Shown: positions 53,135 to 62,196 of the stretch, piece after piece
Layout of the letters: each line of letters begins with the position of its first letter
Position numbering within the stretch: the stretch's first letter is position 1
DNA from: Rhodoligotrophos defluvii
GTDB lineage: Bacteria; Pseudomonadota; Alphaproteobacteria; Rhizobiales; Im1
Assembly (NCBI RefSeq): GCF_005281615.1
Contig: NZ_SZZM01000001.1
Location: 62,272 to 126,271 of the forward strand
DNA: 64,000 nucleotides
Direction of reading: 5' to 3'
Translations under genes and position numbers: made by a program
The notes under the pieces: model-generated
Seen by the model: only the letters and a program-made list of their open reading frames with translations
Databases searched by the model: none
What the model was told of the DNA's origin: nothing

Positions 53135-54672
53135 TCCTCGCCCGTTCTCTTGCGCAAGGGAAAGCCGGCCTTCTCGAACTGGCGGAAGGCGCGGGCCGCC
53201 TCGACGATGAAGCTGTCCTCGGCGGAATGGCGCCAGTCGTGCAGAACCGCCAAAGCCCGCTTCAGCGGCCGGCGCCGTTGCGGGGCTGCCTCTTGGACGA
53301 GCCGCTCCAGAAACGCCTCGGCGACATGGAGGTCGTTCAGCCGGCCCAGCTCGCTCTGGATCGCCTCAACCGTCTTGCGGTAGCTGTCGGCCAGCTCGGC
53401 CGGCAGATCGAGCGTCGACAGCAAGGGCTCCGCCGCATAGCGCAGCTTCTTGGCGGCGATGCGCGCCTCGTGCCACTCGTCCAGCACGACCGATTGCCGT
53501 GCCGCCCTCCCCTTCTTGAGCAAGCGCTTGTGCAGCTTGCGCAGGCGCGGCGCCGCGAAGTCGGCGACCGGGCGGCGGGCGAGCAGCTTATCGAGCGGGG
53601 TGCCGCTCTTGAGCCAGCTGCCAGCCTCGATCCATCCGTAGAGCTCGATCACCAGCCGGGCGGTGTCGGGACTTTCCAGCTGTGCCACCACCTTCTCCTG
53701 TCCCGCACGACGGCAGCGGGCGGCCTCCTCCTCCACCAGCTCGGCCAGGCTCGGCTTCATGCCGGCCTTGACCAGTTGCGGCAGGGTATCGGCCACGAAG
53801 ACATCGGCCTCGCGCACGGCGCCGAACGTGGCGAAGAGCTGCTTGATCCCCTCGAGCAGGCGCGCCGCATCGGTCGTGTCCATCACCGGGGCGAAGGCGG
53901 AGATGGTCGACCGCAGGCGACGCAAGGCCACCCGGATCTGGTGAAGCCCATCGGGCAAGCCTGCATGGGCCGCCGGCACATTGTTGAGGAACTGGGTGAA
54001 GCCATGCCGCAGCATCAGCCGGATCGCATCCGGCAGAAGCATGCGTGGCGGCAGCGACAGCTTGCGCGCGTGGACAGCCGCCGGCGCCTCTCCCGAGACC
54101 AGGCGATAGCCGCGGGCCGCCTTGCCGCTGGCGATGAGGCTTGCCGGAACCCGGTCGAGGAAATCCAGAACGACGGCGACGAAAGCGCCGATGTTCTCGC
54201 CCTTGAGCTCAACCTCGACCTCGCAGATCGGCACCTTCTCCGCGCCATGGACGATCTCGCCCCGGTCGAAGGCGAGCTCGGCGACCTCGCCTTCTCCGGC
54301 CCGGTGGCGACGGCGCGTGAACCGGGTGGTGAAAACGGCCGAGAGCTCGCTGGCGGCGATTTCGTCACGGAGATCTTCCGGGGCGACGGCCAGCAGGTGG
54401 TCGCGCTTGAGGCGGGGCGTGCGGATGGGAATCTCGTGTTCCGCCCGGGTCAAGGCGCCGCCGTCCCCATCGGGCAGTTTCACGGTCTGCAGCAGCGCGG
54501 GGCCGTCACGTCGCAGACGCACCTGAATGCCATGCCGGCGCAGCAGAAGATCCGGCGTGTCGAAATAGGTGGACTCAACCGCAATAGGCGGGTCTTGGGC
54601 AAACAGCGCTTCCGCAGCGGCGAGCCCTTCCCCCTGGATCGCCAGCTTGATTTCGGTCTCGTCGCTCAACAA
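53131..54672 (-). CDS. CYTH and CHAD domain protein
   Basis: A 513-residue two-domain protein. The N-terminal CYTH domain (residues 1 to about 205) has the ExExK motif (ETEIKLA) and further basic and acidic residues of the triphosphate tunnel (STYFDTPDLLLRRHGIQVRLR; ICEVEVELKGEN). The C-terminal CHAD domain (about 220-505) is helical and rich in conserved His and Arg/Lys (HQIRVALRRLRSTISAF; HEARIAAKKLRYAAEPL). CYTH enzymes act on tripolyphosphate or inorganic polyphosphate. CHAD proteins bind polyphosphate granules in other bacteria. It is translated together with the downstream ParA ATPase. Confidence 0.93.
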   Translation of the reverse strand: MLSDETEIKLAIQGEGLAAAEALFAQDPPIAVESTYFDTPDLLLRRHGIQVRLRRDGPALLQTVKLPDGDGGALTRAEHEIPIRTPRLKRDHLLAVAPEDLRDEIAASELSAVFTTRFTRRRHRAGEGEVAELAFDRGEIVHGAEKVPICEVEVELKGENIGAFVAVVLDFLDRVPASLIASGKAARGYRLVSGEAPAAVHARKLSLPPRMLLPDAIRLMLRHGFTQFLNNVPAAHAGLPDGLHQIRVALRRLRSTISAFAPVMDTTDAARLLEGIKQLFATFGAVREADVFVADTLPQLVKAGMKPSLAELVEEEAARCRRAGQEKVVAQLESPDTARLVIELYGWIEAGSWLKSGTPLDKLLARRPVADFAAPRLRKLHKRLLKKGRAARQSVVLDEWHEARIAAKKLRYAAEPLLSTLDLPAELADSYRKTVEAIQSELGRLNDLHVAEAFLERLVQEAAPQRRRPLKRALAVLHDWRHSAEDSFIVEAARAFRQFEKAGFPLRKRTGEE

Positions 54673-54802
54673 TAGTCCCCGGTGCCCGAACTGGCAGACA
54701 CTCCGGCCCAGTACCTGTCGTGCGACAAACTATCAGACCGGAAGCCGTTCGCAACCGCCGATATCCTTCACATCGGAATATGACAATCGTGTAACAACAT
54801 TA

Positions 54803-57800
54803 TTACGATCGCTGGTTGCCGCCGAGTTCCGCCTCGAGCTGCTGGGTGACGTGGGCGCGCGGGCGGGTTAGCCGCGCCATCAGGTCATACAGCACCGGCG
54901 TGAGATAAAGGGTGAGCACGGAAGCGATGCCGAAGCCGCCGATGATCACCATGCCGATGGCGCTGCGGCTCTCGGCGCCGGCGCCGGTCGCGATCGCCAG
55001 GGGCACCGCGCCGAGCACGGTGGCGATCACCGTCATGAGGATCGGCCGCAACCGCACCACCGACGCTTCCAGGATCGCATCGCGCACCGATTTGCCCTCG
55101 TCGCGCAGCTGATTGGCGAATTCCACGATGAGAATGCCGTTCTTGGCCATGAGGCCGACGAGCAGCACCAGCCCGACCTGGCTGTAGATGTTGAGCGATC
55201 CTCCGGTGAACCAGATGGTGGCGAAGGCGCCGGTCACCGCCAACGGCACCGACAGCAGGATGGTCAAGGGGTGGACGAAGCTCTCGAACTGCGCCGCCAG
55301 CACCAGGTACACGATGAGGATGGCCAAGAGGAAGCTGAGATTGGCGCCGCTCGAGGTCTCGAGATACTCCTTGGACTGGCCTGCAAAACTGAGCCGCCCG
55401 GACACGGGGAGAACCTCGTTCGCCAACTCCTGGATCGCACTGATGGCCGTGCCGAGGTCATAGCCCTCGGCGAGGGACGCCGAAAGGGTGATCGAGGGCA
55501 AGCGGTCATAGCGCGCCAGGCTGGCGGAGGCGGCATGGGAGCGGAAGCTGATGAACGAGCTCAGCGGCACCAACTTGCCGGAATTGGTGCGCACGAAGGA
55601 TGCGCCCAAATCCTGCGCCGTCTGGCGGTCCTCGTCGCCGGCCTGGACGATGACCGGGTATTCGCGGCCGCGGTCGATATATCGCGTCACCTCCTGCGAG
55701 GCGAACAGAGCCTGCAGGGTCTGCGCGACGGTCTGGATGTCGATCCCGAGGTCACGGGCCCGTTCGCGGTCGATCTCGACGCGGTATTCGGGCTGGTTCT
55801 CCTCGTAATCGAGCTCGACGTTCTGCAGGCCGGGATTGGCGCGGGCGCGCTCGAGCATGTCCTGCGCCCACGCCTTCACGCTCTCGAAATCGGGCCCGCC
55901 GATCACCGCCCGCACCGGGTTGCCGGCGCCGCGCAGCCCGAGGCCGGCGAGCTGGATCGGGAAGGCGCGCACGTCGGTCACCTGCGCCAGCTGAGGGATA
56001 AGCGTGCTGACGATCTGCTGCTGGCTGCGCTGGCGCTGGTCCCAGTCGGTGAGGCGCACCACGACGAGGGCCGTGGAGGGATCGTTGCCGCGACCCACTA
56101 TGCTCGTGACGGACAGGGCTTCGCCGCTATCGACCAGCGGCTGCAAAATCGCTTCCACCTTCTTGGTGGCGGCATCGGTATAGGCGAGGTTCGCCCCCTG
56201 TGGCGCGGTGATCGCGACGATGAACAGGCCGCGATCCTCGCGTGCGGTGAGCTCTTTGGGCAGGGCCGTGTAGAGGGCGGCCGACGCAGCCGCGATGGCG
56301 AGGCTCACGCCGATGACCAGAACGGGATGACGCAGCGCCCAGCCGAGGCTCGCCCCGTAGACCCGGTTGACCCTTTTAGTGACGCGCTCGACCAGCCGCT
56401 CGAGCCGGCCCTGCTCGGTGGTGCGGGGCAGGATGATCGAGCACAGCATGGGGCAGAGCGACAGGGCCACGATCATGGACACGGCGACGGCAATGGCCAT
56501 GACCACGCCAAACTCCGCAAACAGCCGGCCCACGGTTCCCTGCAGCATGGAGATCGGCACGAACACCGCCATCAAGGTGAGCGAAGTGGCGATCACGGCG
56601 AAGGTTACTTGCTTGGCGCCGAGCACGCTGGCCACCAGGCGCGATTCGCCCTGCTCCATCCGGCGGCGGATGTTCTCCAGCACCACGATCGCGTCGTCCA
56701 CCACGATGCCGATGGCCAGCACCAGGGCGAACAGGGTCAAGATGTTGATGGAATAGCCGAGCAGGGCAATGCCCCAGCAGGCACCGAGCAGCGAGATCGG
56801 AATGGTGACAGTGGGCACGAGCGTGCCGCGGAGCGAGGCAAGGAAGCCGTAGATGACCAGCACGACCAGCGCGACAGCGATCACCAGGGCCTTGACGACC
56901 TCGTGGATGGCCGACTGGATGAACACCGCGTCATCGCTGCCGACGGTGATCTGCATGCCCTCAGGCAGTTGCGGCTGCAGGGCGGCGATCTCGGCGCGAA
57001 TGGCCTTCGAAATCCGCACGGTATTGGCCTGGGACTGGCGCAATACACCCAGGGTGACCGCGCCCTTGGCGCCGCTACGCACGATGGTGTCGTCGTTCTC
57101 GACCCCACGCTCGACCCGGGCGATGTCGCCAACCCGGATGGGATAGCCGTTGCTGGTTTTTATGGTGATGGCGGCGAAGGCCTCCGGCGTGTCGAGCCGG
57201 GTATCGGTGCGCACCTGGAACCGGCGCTTGGCCGACACCACCTCGCCCGCCGGCAGTTCCACGTTGTTCGCCCGGAGGGCCGCGGTCACATCGCTCACGG
57301 TCACGTCGCGCGCCGCCATGGCGCGGCGATCGAGCCACACGCGGATGGCGTAGACGCGCTCGCCCATGATGTCGACTTCCGCCACCCCGTCCACGGTGGC
57401 GAGACGATCGGTAATGAACCGGTCCGCGTAGTCGGTTAGAGCGGCGGTATCCATGGTATCGCTGGTGAGGCTCAGCCGCATCACCGGGCTCGCATCGCTG
57501 TCGCTCTTGGTGATGCGCGGTTCCTCGGCGTCTTCGGGCAGCTCGTTGACCACCCGCGCCACCGCTGCGCGCACGTCGTTGGCGGCCTCGTCGATATTGC
57601 GCGAGGTCTCGAACTCGATCACTGTGCGCGCCCTGCCGAGGCCCGAGGAGGAGGCGATGCTCCTCACCCCAGCGATGCCAGCGACCGCGCCCTCGATGAT
57701 GGTGGTGATCTGCGTGTCGGTCACTTCCGGCGCGGCGCCCGTATACGCCGTCGTGACCGTCACCACAGGCATTTCGACATCCGGCAGCTCTCGCACCGGA

Positions 57801-57895
57801 AGGCTGTTCAGGGCGGCCAAGCCGAACAGCACGATCATCAGGCTGATGACGACCGCGAAAACCGGCCGGCGGATGAACAGGTCCGAGACGTTCAT
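54803..57895 (-). CDS. RND family efflux pump, inner-membrane permease (HAE1 type)
   Basis: A 1030-residue, 12-helix proton-driven pump. Proton-relay residues are visible: the Asp pair in helix 4 (GIVVDDAIVVLENIRRR) and the Lys in helix 10 (LMAKNGILIVEFANQLR). Large periplasmic porter loops flank them. The N-terminus (DLFIRRPVFAVVISLMIVLFGLAALNSLPVRELPDVEMPVV) is typical. Its ATG overlaps the stop of the adaptor gene (ATGA). It is the last gene of a four-gene operon; no TolC-like channel follows, so an outer-membrane partner must come from elsewhere. The drug or compound range cannot be told. Confidence 0.95.
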   Translation of the reverse strand: MNVSDLFIRRPVFAVVISLMIVLFGLAALNSLPVRELPDVEMPVVTVTTAYTGAAPEVTDTQITTIIEGAVAGIAGVRSIASSSGLGRARTVIEFETSRNIDEAANDVRAAVARVVNELPEDAEEPRITKSDSDASPVMRLSLTSDTMDTAALTDYADRFITDRLATVDGVAEVDIMGERVYAIRVWLDRRAMAARDVTVSDVTAALRANNVELPAGEVVSAKRRFQVRTDTRLDTPEAFAAITIKTSNGYPIRVGDIARVERGVENDDTIVRSGAKGAVTLGVLRQSQANTVRISKAIRAEIAALQPQLPEGMQITVGSDDAVFIQSAIHEVVKALVIAVALVVLVIYGFLASLRGTLVPTVTIPISLLGACWGIALLGYSINILTLFALVLAIGIVVDDAIVVLENIRRRMEQGESRLVASVLGAKQVTFAVIATSLTLMAVFVPISMLQGTVGRLFAEFGVVMAIAVAVSMIVALSLCPMLCSIILPRTTEQGRLERLVERVTKRVNRVYGASLGWALRHPVLVIGVSLAIAAASAALYTALPKELTAREDRGLFIVAITAPQGANLAYTDAATKKVEAILQPLVDSGEALSVTSIVGRGNDPSTALVVVRLTDWDQRQRSQQQIVSTLIPQLAQVTDVRAFPIQLAGLGLRGAGNPVRAVIGGPDFESVKAWAQDMLERARANPGLQNVELDYEENQPEYRVEIDRERARDLGIDIQTVAQTLQALFASQEVTRYIDRGREYPVIVQAGDEDRQTAQDLGASFVRTNSGKLVPLSSFISFRSHAASASLARYDRLPSITLSASLAEGYDLGTAISAIQELANEVLPVSGRLSFAGQSKEYLETSSGANLSFLLAILIVYLVLAAQFESFVHPLTILLSVPLAVTGAFATIWFTGGSLNIYSQVGLVLLVGLMAKNGILIVEFANQLRDEGKSVRDAILEASVVRLRPILMTVIATVLGAVPLAIATGAGAESRSAIGMVIIGGFGIASVLTLYLTPVLYDLMARLTRPRAHVTQQLEAELGGNQRS

Positions 57896-59091
57896 GAGCC
57901 CGTTCCCTCGGCGTGCGCGGTGCTGTTCCCGGCAAGCACCTTGACGGCGACGCCATCGCCCAAGCTCTGAAGCCCGCTGCTGATCACCTGCTCGCCCTGG
58001 CTCAAGCCGTCAACCACCTCGACCATGCCGTCGGCGGTGTGGGCGCCGATCGCGACCGGTCGGCGCTGCGCCTTGCCGTCGGCCAGGACATACACGAAGG
58101 TCTCGCTGCCGGCGGTGATCACCGCCTCTTCCGGTATGGCCGAGGCCACGCGCTGGTCGAGCGCGATGGTGATGTTCACGAACATGCCCGGCTTGAGCGC
58201 GAGGTCTGGATTGGGAATGGCGGCGCGAACGGTAAAGGCGCGAGATCCCGGATCAATGCGCGTGTCTATGGCGGAAATGCTGCCTTCGAACGTGCGGCCG
58301 GGGAACGCGGCGGAGGTCGCCTCGACCGGCAGGCCGGTGGCGATTTGGCTCAGCAGCCGCTCCGGCAGGGCAAATTCGAGCTCGACCGTGCTCAGATCAT
58401 CCAAAGTGGTGAGAACGGTCGAGGTGTCGACCCATGCGCCGATGTCGGTGCGGCTCAGCCCGACCACGCCGGCGAAGGGCGCTATGATCTGCTGGCGCGC
58501 GAGATCCCGTTCAGCCCGATCCATGGCCGCCTTGGCCTTTGCATGGGCGGTCTGCGCCTGTTCCAGGGCTGCCCGCGTTGCCACCTTCGACTGCACCAGC
58601 TTTTTCTGGCGTTCCAACGCCTCGCTCGCTTCAGCAAGCGCGGCCTTGGCCTCTTCGAGCGCGATGCGCTGGTCGCGGTCATCCAGCCTGACCAGGACAT
58701 CACCGGCTTTCACCCTTTGCCCCGGCCCGAACAGGATCTCCTCGACGCGGCCTGCCGCCTCGGGCACGATGGTCACGGACTGGTTGGCCCTCAGGGAGCC
58801 GACCGCCTCGGCCTTGCTCAAGAAGGTCGCCGTGCCGACCTCCTTGGTGCTGACCGGCACCTCGCGGGGGCCGCGTGCACCCCGTGGCCCGGCGCCACCT
58901 GAATTCGCACGAGGCGCACCCGTGCTGGGCGAAGGTGAAGCAGACGCCACGCCGAGGATTTCCTTGCTCGAGGCTGCCGCGGCGCGCAGCATGGCGCCCC
59001 AATCCCTGTCTTGCGACGTGCTGCCGGCGCCGACCGCAACCCCGGCGCACAGGCTCAAGACTGCGATGAGAACTCCGGTTCGGGCTTTCAT
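57892..59091 (-). CDS. RND efflux periplasmic adaptor (membrane fusion protein)
   Basis: A 399-residue HlyD/AcrA-like adaptor. After an N-terminal hydrophobic anchor or signal (GVLIAVLSLCAGVAVGAG) comes a Gly/Ala/Pro-rich linker, a lipoyl-type domain (EAAGRVEEILFGPGQRVKAGDVLVRLDD), an alpha-hairpin coiled coil, the second lipoyl half (QQIIAPFAGVVGLSRTDIGAWV) and beta-barrel domains. ATG 59091 is chosen, with GAGGAG about 10 bases upstream; a TTG at 59100 is possible. The kinase gene ends 20 bases upstream. It bridges the pump to an outer-membrane channel. Confidence 0.93.
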   Translation of the reverse strand: MKARTGVLIAVLSLCAGVAVGAGSTSQDRDWGAMLRAAAASSKEILGVASASPSPSTGAPRANSGGAGPRGARGPREVPVSTKEVGTATFLSKAEAVGSLRANQSVTIVPEAAGRVEEILFGPGQRVKAGDVLVRLDDRDQRIALEEAKAALAEASEALERQKKLVQSKVATRAALEQAQTAHAKAKAAMDRAERDLARQQIIAPFAGVVGLSRTDIGAWVDTSTVLTTLDDLSTVELEFALPERLLSQIATGLPVEATSAAFPGRTFEGSISAIDTRIDPGSRAFTVRAAIPNPDLALKPGMFVNITIALDQRVASAIPEEAVITAGSETFVYVLADGKAQRRPVAIGAHTADGMVEVVDGLSQGEQVISSGLQSLGDGVAVKVLAGNSTAHAEGTGS

Positions 59092-59111
59092 AAGGCTCAA
59101 GCTCCTCAGGG

Positions 59112-60512
59112 TTATTCCGGCGCCCGCAAGGGCAGCCTGACCAGTGCGCGCAAACCGCGTTCGGCGCGGTTCTGCAGGGCAATGGTGCCGCCATGGGCGA
59201 GCACCACCGAGCGTGCAATCGCCAGGCCAAGGCCGGCGCCACCAGTCTCGCGGCTGCGCGAAGTCTCCAGGCGGACGAAAGGGGCAAAGACGTGGGTCAG
59301 CTTGTCTTCGGGAATGCCGGGGCCGTCGTCATCGACAATGACCCTGATCTCGTCGTCGGGCGTTTCGACCTTGACCCGTGCGGCGCCGCCATAGCGGACC
59401 GCGTTGTCGATGAGGTTGGCGAAGGCCCGCTTCATGCTGGCAGGACGGCAGCGATAGGGGAGCGGCCCCCTCTCCTCCAGACTCACCGCATGGCCGAGGT
59501 CGACCATGTCGTCGGTGACGCTTTCGATCAGGGCCGCAAGATCCACCGTCCGGCTGGGTTCGTCCGTCGCCTCGTCGCGGGCGAAGGACAGCGTCGCCTC
59601 GGTCATCTTCTTCATGTCGTCCAGATTGGCGATCATGGTGCGCCGGGTCTCCTCATCATCGATGAGCTCGGCCCGTACCCTGAGCGCGGTAATCGGCGTC
59701 CTCAGGTCGTGGCTGATGGCCGCAAGCATGCGCGTCCTATCTTCTACGAAGCGGGTGAGGCGGGCGCCCATCTCGTTGAAGGCTGAAGTAAGGCGGCGAA
59801 TCTCGTCGGGCCCGGACACCTCGAGTTCGGGCAGCGTTTCGCCCCGGCCGAGGCGGTCGGCCGCCGTCGCGAGGCTGCGCAAGGGCTTGGTGATGCTGCG
59901 CACCATCAGCACCACCACCGCGAGGATGGCGATGCCCATCAGCGCGGCCGAGGCGAGCGGCAGCAGGGCCCAGGAGCTGGACGGGCGGCGCAGGGGCAGC
60001 TCGACATTGAGCCAGCGGCCGTCGCGCAAAGGCACGTCGATGGCCATCACCGCGTCATCGTCGCCTTCGTCGGCGCCCCAGCCGAACAGCGCGCCGGTGG
60101 CCTGGTCAACCCAACGCAGGATGGCGGGCCGCTGTCCGTCGCCGTTATAGCGCGACCGCAGCCGCACGTCGGCCGCGGCCTGCGGATTGAGATAGGCGCC
60201 AAGCCGCTTCGCCAGCTCCACGTCGCCAGCGCTGGCTGGAGCACCCTCGATGCTCGGCGCAGGCCGCACCCGGTAGACCTGCCAGCGGGAGCTCACGGCA
60301 GACGTGATGCTGTCCGCATTGGCCGGCGTGTCCTCGATGACCTTGGCGACGGAGGCGACACGACTGAAGAATTCCTCGCGCCAGGCTTCGCGCAGGGCCT
60401 GGTTGCGCTCGCCGAAAAACATGGCGACGGTGACGACCTGCGACAGGATCAGGGCCGCGAGCAGCAGGAAGACAAGCTGACCGGCGATCGTGCGGGGGAA
60501 CCAGCGCGTCAC
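59112..60512 (-). CDS. Sensor histidine kinase of the RND operon
   Basis: A 466-residue inner-membrane kinase with helix 1 (GQLVFLLLAALILSQVVTVAMFF), a periplasmic sensor of about 130 residues, helix 2 (ALLPLASAALMGIAILAVVVLMV), HAMP (SITKPLRSLATAADRLG), HisKA with His in LAAISHDLRTPITALRVRAE and HATPase_c ([35 protein letters not shown]). The GTG at 60512 overlaps the response regulator stop (GTGA) and has GGAGGAG upstream. EnvZ/CpxA-like in layout. It should phosphorylate the upstream-encoded regulator to control the pump. Confidence 0.93.
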   Translation of the reverse strand: MTRWFPRTIAGQLVFLLLAALILSQVVTVAMFFGERNQALREAWREEFFSRVASVAKVIEDTPANADSITSAVSSRWQVYRVRPAPSIEGAPASAGDVELAKRLGAYLNPQAAADVRLRSRYNGDGQRPAILRWVDQATGALFGWGADEGDDDAVMAIDVPLRDGRWLNVELPLRRPSSSWALLPLASAALMGIAILAVVVLMVRSITKPLRSLATAADRLGRGETLPELEVSGPDEIRRLTSAFNEMGARLTRFVEDRTRMLAAISHDLRTPITALRVRAELIDDEETRRTMIANLDDMKKMTEATLSFARDEATDEPSRTVDLAALIESVTDDMVDLGHAVSLEERGPLPYRCRPASMKRAFANLIDNAVRYGGAARVKVETPDDEIRVIVDDDGPGIPEDKLTHVFAPFVRLETSRSRETGGAGLGLAIARSVVLAHGGTIALQNRAERGLRALVRLPLRAPE

Positions 60513-61231
60513 GCAAGCTCCTCCACATCGACGGCCAGCACGTATCCGCCGCCCCACACGGTCTTGATGATGATTGGGTTCTTCGGATCGGCTTCGATCT
60601 TGCGCCGGAGCCGGCTCACCTGATTGTCGATGCTGCGGTCGAAGACCTGGGCGGCGCGGCCGGCGGTGAGGTCGAGCAGCTGGTCGCGGGAGAGGACGAT
60701 ATGCGGCCGCTGCAGGAACGTCTGCAGCAACCGGAACTCTGCGGTGCTCAGCGGGATGGCAACCCCGTCCGGGCCTGAGATCTCCTGCCGGGCGGCATCG
60801 AAGATCCAGCGATCGAAGCGGATGCGGCCCGGCTTGATGCGGTCACGCTGCCGGCTGCCGGCATTCGCCCGCCGTAGCACCGCGCGGATGCGGGCCAAGA
60901 GCTCGCGCGGATTGAACGGCTTGGTCACATAGTCATCGGCACCGATCTCGAGCCCGACGACCCGGTCGGTGTCCTCAGCCATGGCGGTGAGCATGATCAC
61001 CGGAATGTCGCTGGTCTCGCGCAAATGGCGGCAGAGACTCAAGCCGTCCTCGCCCGGCATCATCACATCGAGCACCACCAAGTCGACGGCGCCGTGCTTC
61101 AGCGCTGCCCGCATCTCCGCGCCGCCGTCGGCCGCGGTCACCCGCATGCCGTTGCGCATGAGGTACTTGCTCACCGCATCCCTGATGTCGCGATGATCGT
61201 CGACGACGAGGATATGTGGCGTCTGTTCCAT
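60509..61231 (-). CDS. OmpR-family response regulator of the RND operon
   Basis: A 240-residue regulator with an N-terminal receiver (HILVVDDHRDIRDAV, phospho-Asp in VDLVVLDVMMPGEDG, switch Thr/Ala in MLTAMAEDTD, Lys in DYVTKPFNPRELLAR) and a C-terminal winged helix (LSTAEFRLLQTFLQRPHIVLSRDQLL; DRSIDNQVSRLRRKIE). The start is ATG at 61231 with AGGA five bases upstream. It is first in the operon and is preceded by a dyad (61307-61333) over a TACAAT -10, so autoregulation is likely. Confidence 0.95.
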   Translation of the reverse strand: MEQTPHILVVDDHRDIRDAVSKYLMRNGMRVTAADGGAEMRAALKHGAVDLVVLDVMMPGEDGLSLCRHLRETSDIPVIMLTAMAEDTDRVVGLEIGADDYVTKPFNPRELLARIRAVLRRANAGSRQRDRIKPGRIRFDRWIFDAARQEISGPDGVAIPLSTAEFRLLQTFLQRPHIVLSRDQLLDLTAGRAAQVFDRSIDNQVSRLRRKIEADPKNPIIIKTVWGGGYVLAVDVEELA

Positions 61232-61295
61232 ATGAGTCCTGGTCACTGCCTCGGTCCTCTATATGTCGCGGCCCGTCCGGTTGGGCTCGCCCAAA

Positions 61296-61333
61296 ATTGT
61301 ATCGAACTGTGTCAGCTCCAGGGGCTGACACAG
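61296..61333 (-). promoter_or_regulatory. Promoter and inverted repeat upstream of the two-component/RND operon
   Basis: The arms CTGTGTCAG (61307-61315) and CTGACACAG (61325-61333) are a perfect 9-bp inverted repeat with a 9-base gap. On the minus strand TACAAT (61296-61301) follows, and the repeat sits where a -35 would be, with no good -35 sequence. That geometry suits an activator such as the operon's own OmpR-type regulator. The divergent EF-hand gene could share the site. Confidence 0.5.
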
Positions 61334-61425
61334 GTCGTGACAATAAGGCATGCCGGCTGGCGTAGTTTTGCGACAAATGCCTGCGAAAAAGCGCTCATTC
61401 AATACATGGGACAGGAGGATTGAGG

Positions 61426-62112
61426 ATGATCCGTCGCTCCAAGATGCTGCTCACCTGCACTGCCTTGTTCGGGATTGCGGTTGGCGGTCTGGCCGTGATC
61501 GGGCTCTCGGCCGGCGCGCAGGCCCAGGATGACGGCGGCCGCCGTCGCGGGGCCGACATTGCCGAGCAATGCAGCCTGCGCTGCGGTCCGATGATGCGGG
61601 ACAAGGACCGGGGCCGGTGGCGGGATAGGGACGAGCGAGGATTCCGCCACGGCTTCCACGGCCATCGGTTCGGCCCGAGGCATGGCGGTTTCGTGGCGCG
61701 CCTGTTCGAACGGTACGATGTGAATGACACCGGCCGCATCAATGTCCAGGAGATGCTGACCATCCGGGGCGACGATCTGAAGAAATTCGACAGCAATGGC
61801 GACGGACAGCTCGATCTCACGGAGTACCAGGCACTGTGGCTCGACCGCATGCGCGAGCGGATGGTGCGCTCGTTCCAGCGCTATGACCGCGACGGCGACG
61901 CCAAGGTGACGGTCGAGGAATACAACCGGCCGATCGAGCGGCTGGCCAAGAAGCTCGATCGCAACAAGGACGGGGTGATCGAGCGGGTCGACCGCCGCGG
62001 GCCGCGTTGGGGCCGGAGCGACGACACGCGGGTGCGCAACCAGGACCAGGAGCGCCGCAACAACGACACGCCGCCGGCCGATGACGACGCCAATGGTTCG
62101 ACTGCGGACTGA
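61426..62112 (+). CDS. Exported EF-hand calcium-binding protein
   Basis: A 228-residue protein with a signal peptide (residues 1 to about 33, ending SAGAQAQD), a charged Arg/His-rich stretch and four EF-hand-like loops: DVNDTGRINVQE, DSNGDGQLDLTE, DRDGDAKVTVEE and DRNKDGVIERVD. The second and third match the canonical DxDxDG pattern well. It probably binds calcium in the periplasm. The tail is Asp/Asn/Arg-rich. ATG 61426 has GGAGG seven bases upstream. It is divergent from the two-component/RND operon, which suggests common control, not yet shown. Confidence 0.88.
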   Translation: MIRRSKMLLTCTALFGIAVGGLAVIGLSAGAQAQDDGGRRRGADIAEQCSLRCGPMMRDKDRGRWRDRDERGFRHGFHGHRFGPRHGGFVARLFERYDVNDTGRINVQEMLTIRGDDLKKFDSNGDGQLDLTEYQALWLDRMRERMVRSFQRYDRDGDAKVTVEEYNRPIERLAKKLDRNKDGVIERVDRRGPRWGRSDDTRVRNQDQERRNNDTPPADDDANGSTAD

Positions 62113-62196
62113 TTGATACCGACCCGGCGGGCAGATCAGCTTTCGTTCATGTGCGACGAAGCATGATCGCCCGCAAAAACCAACGGGACAATTGCC

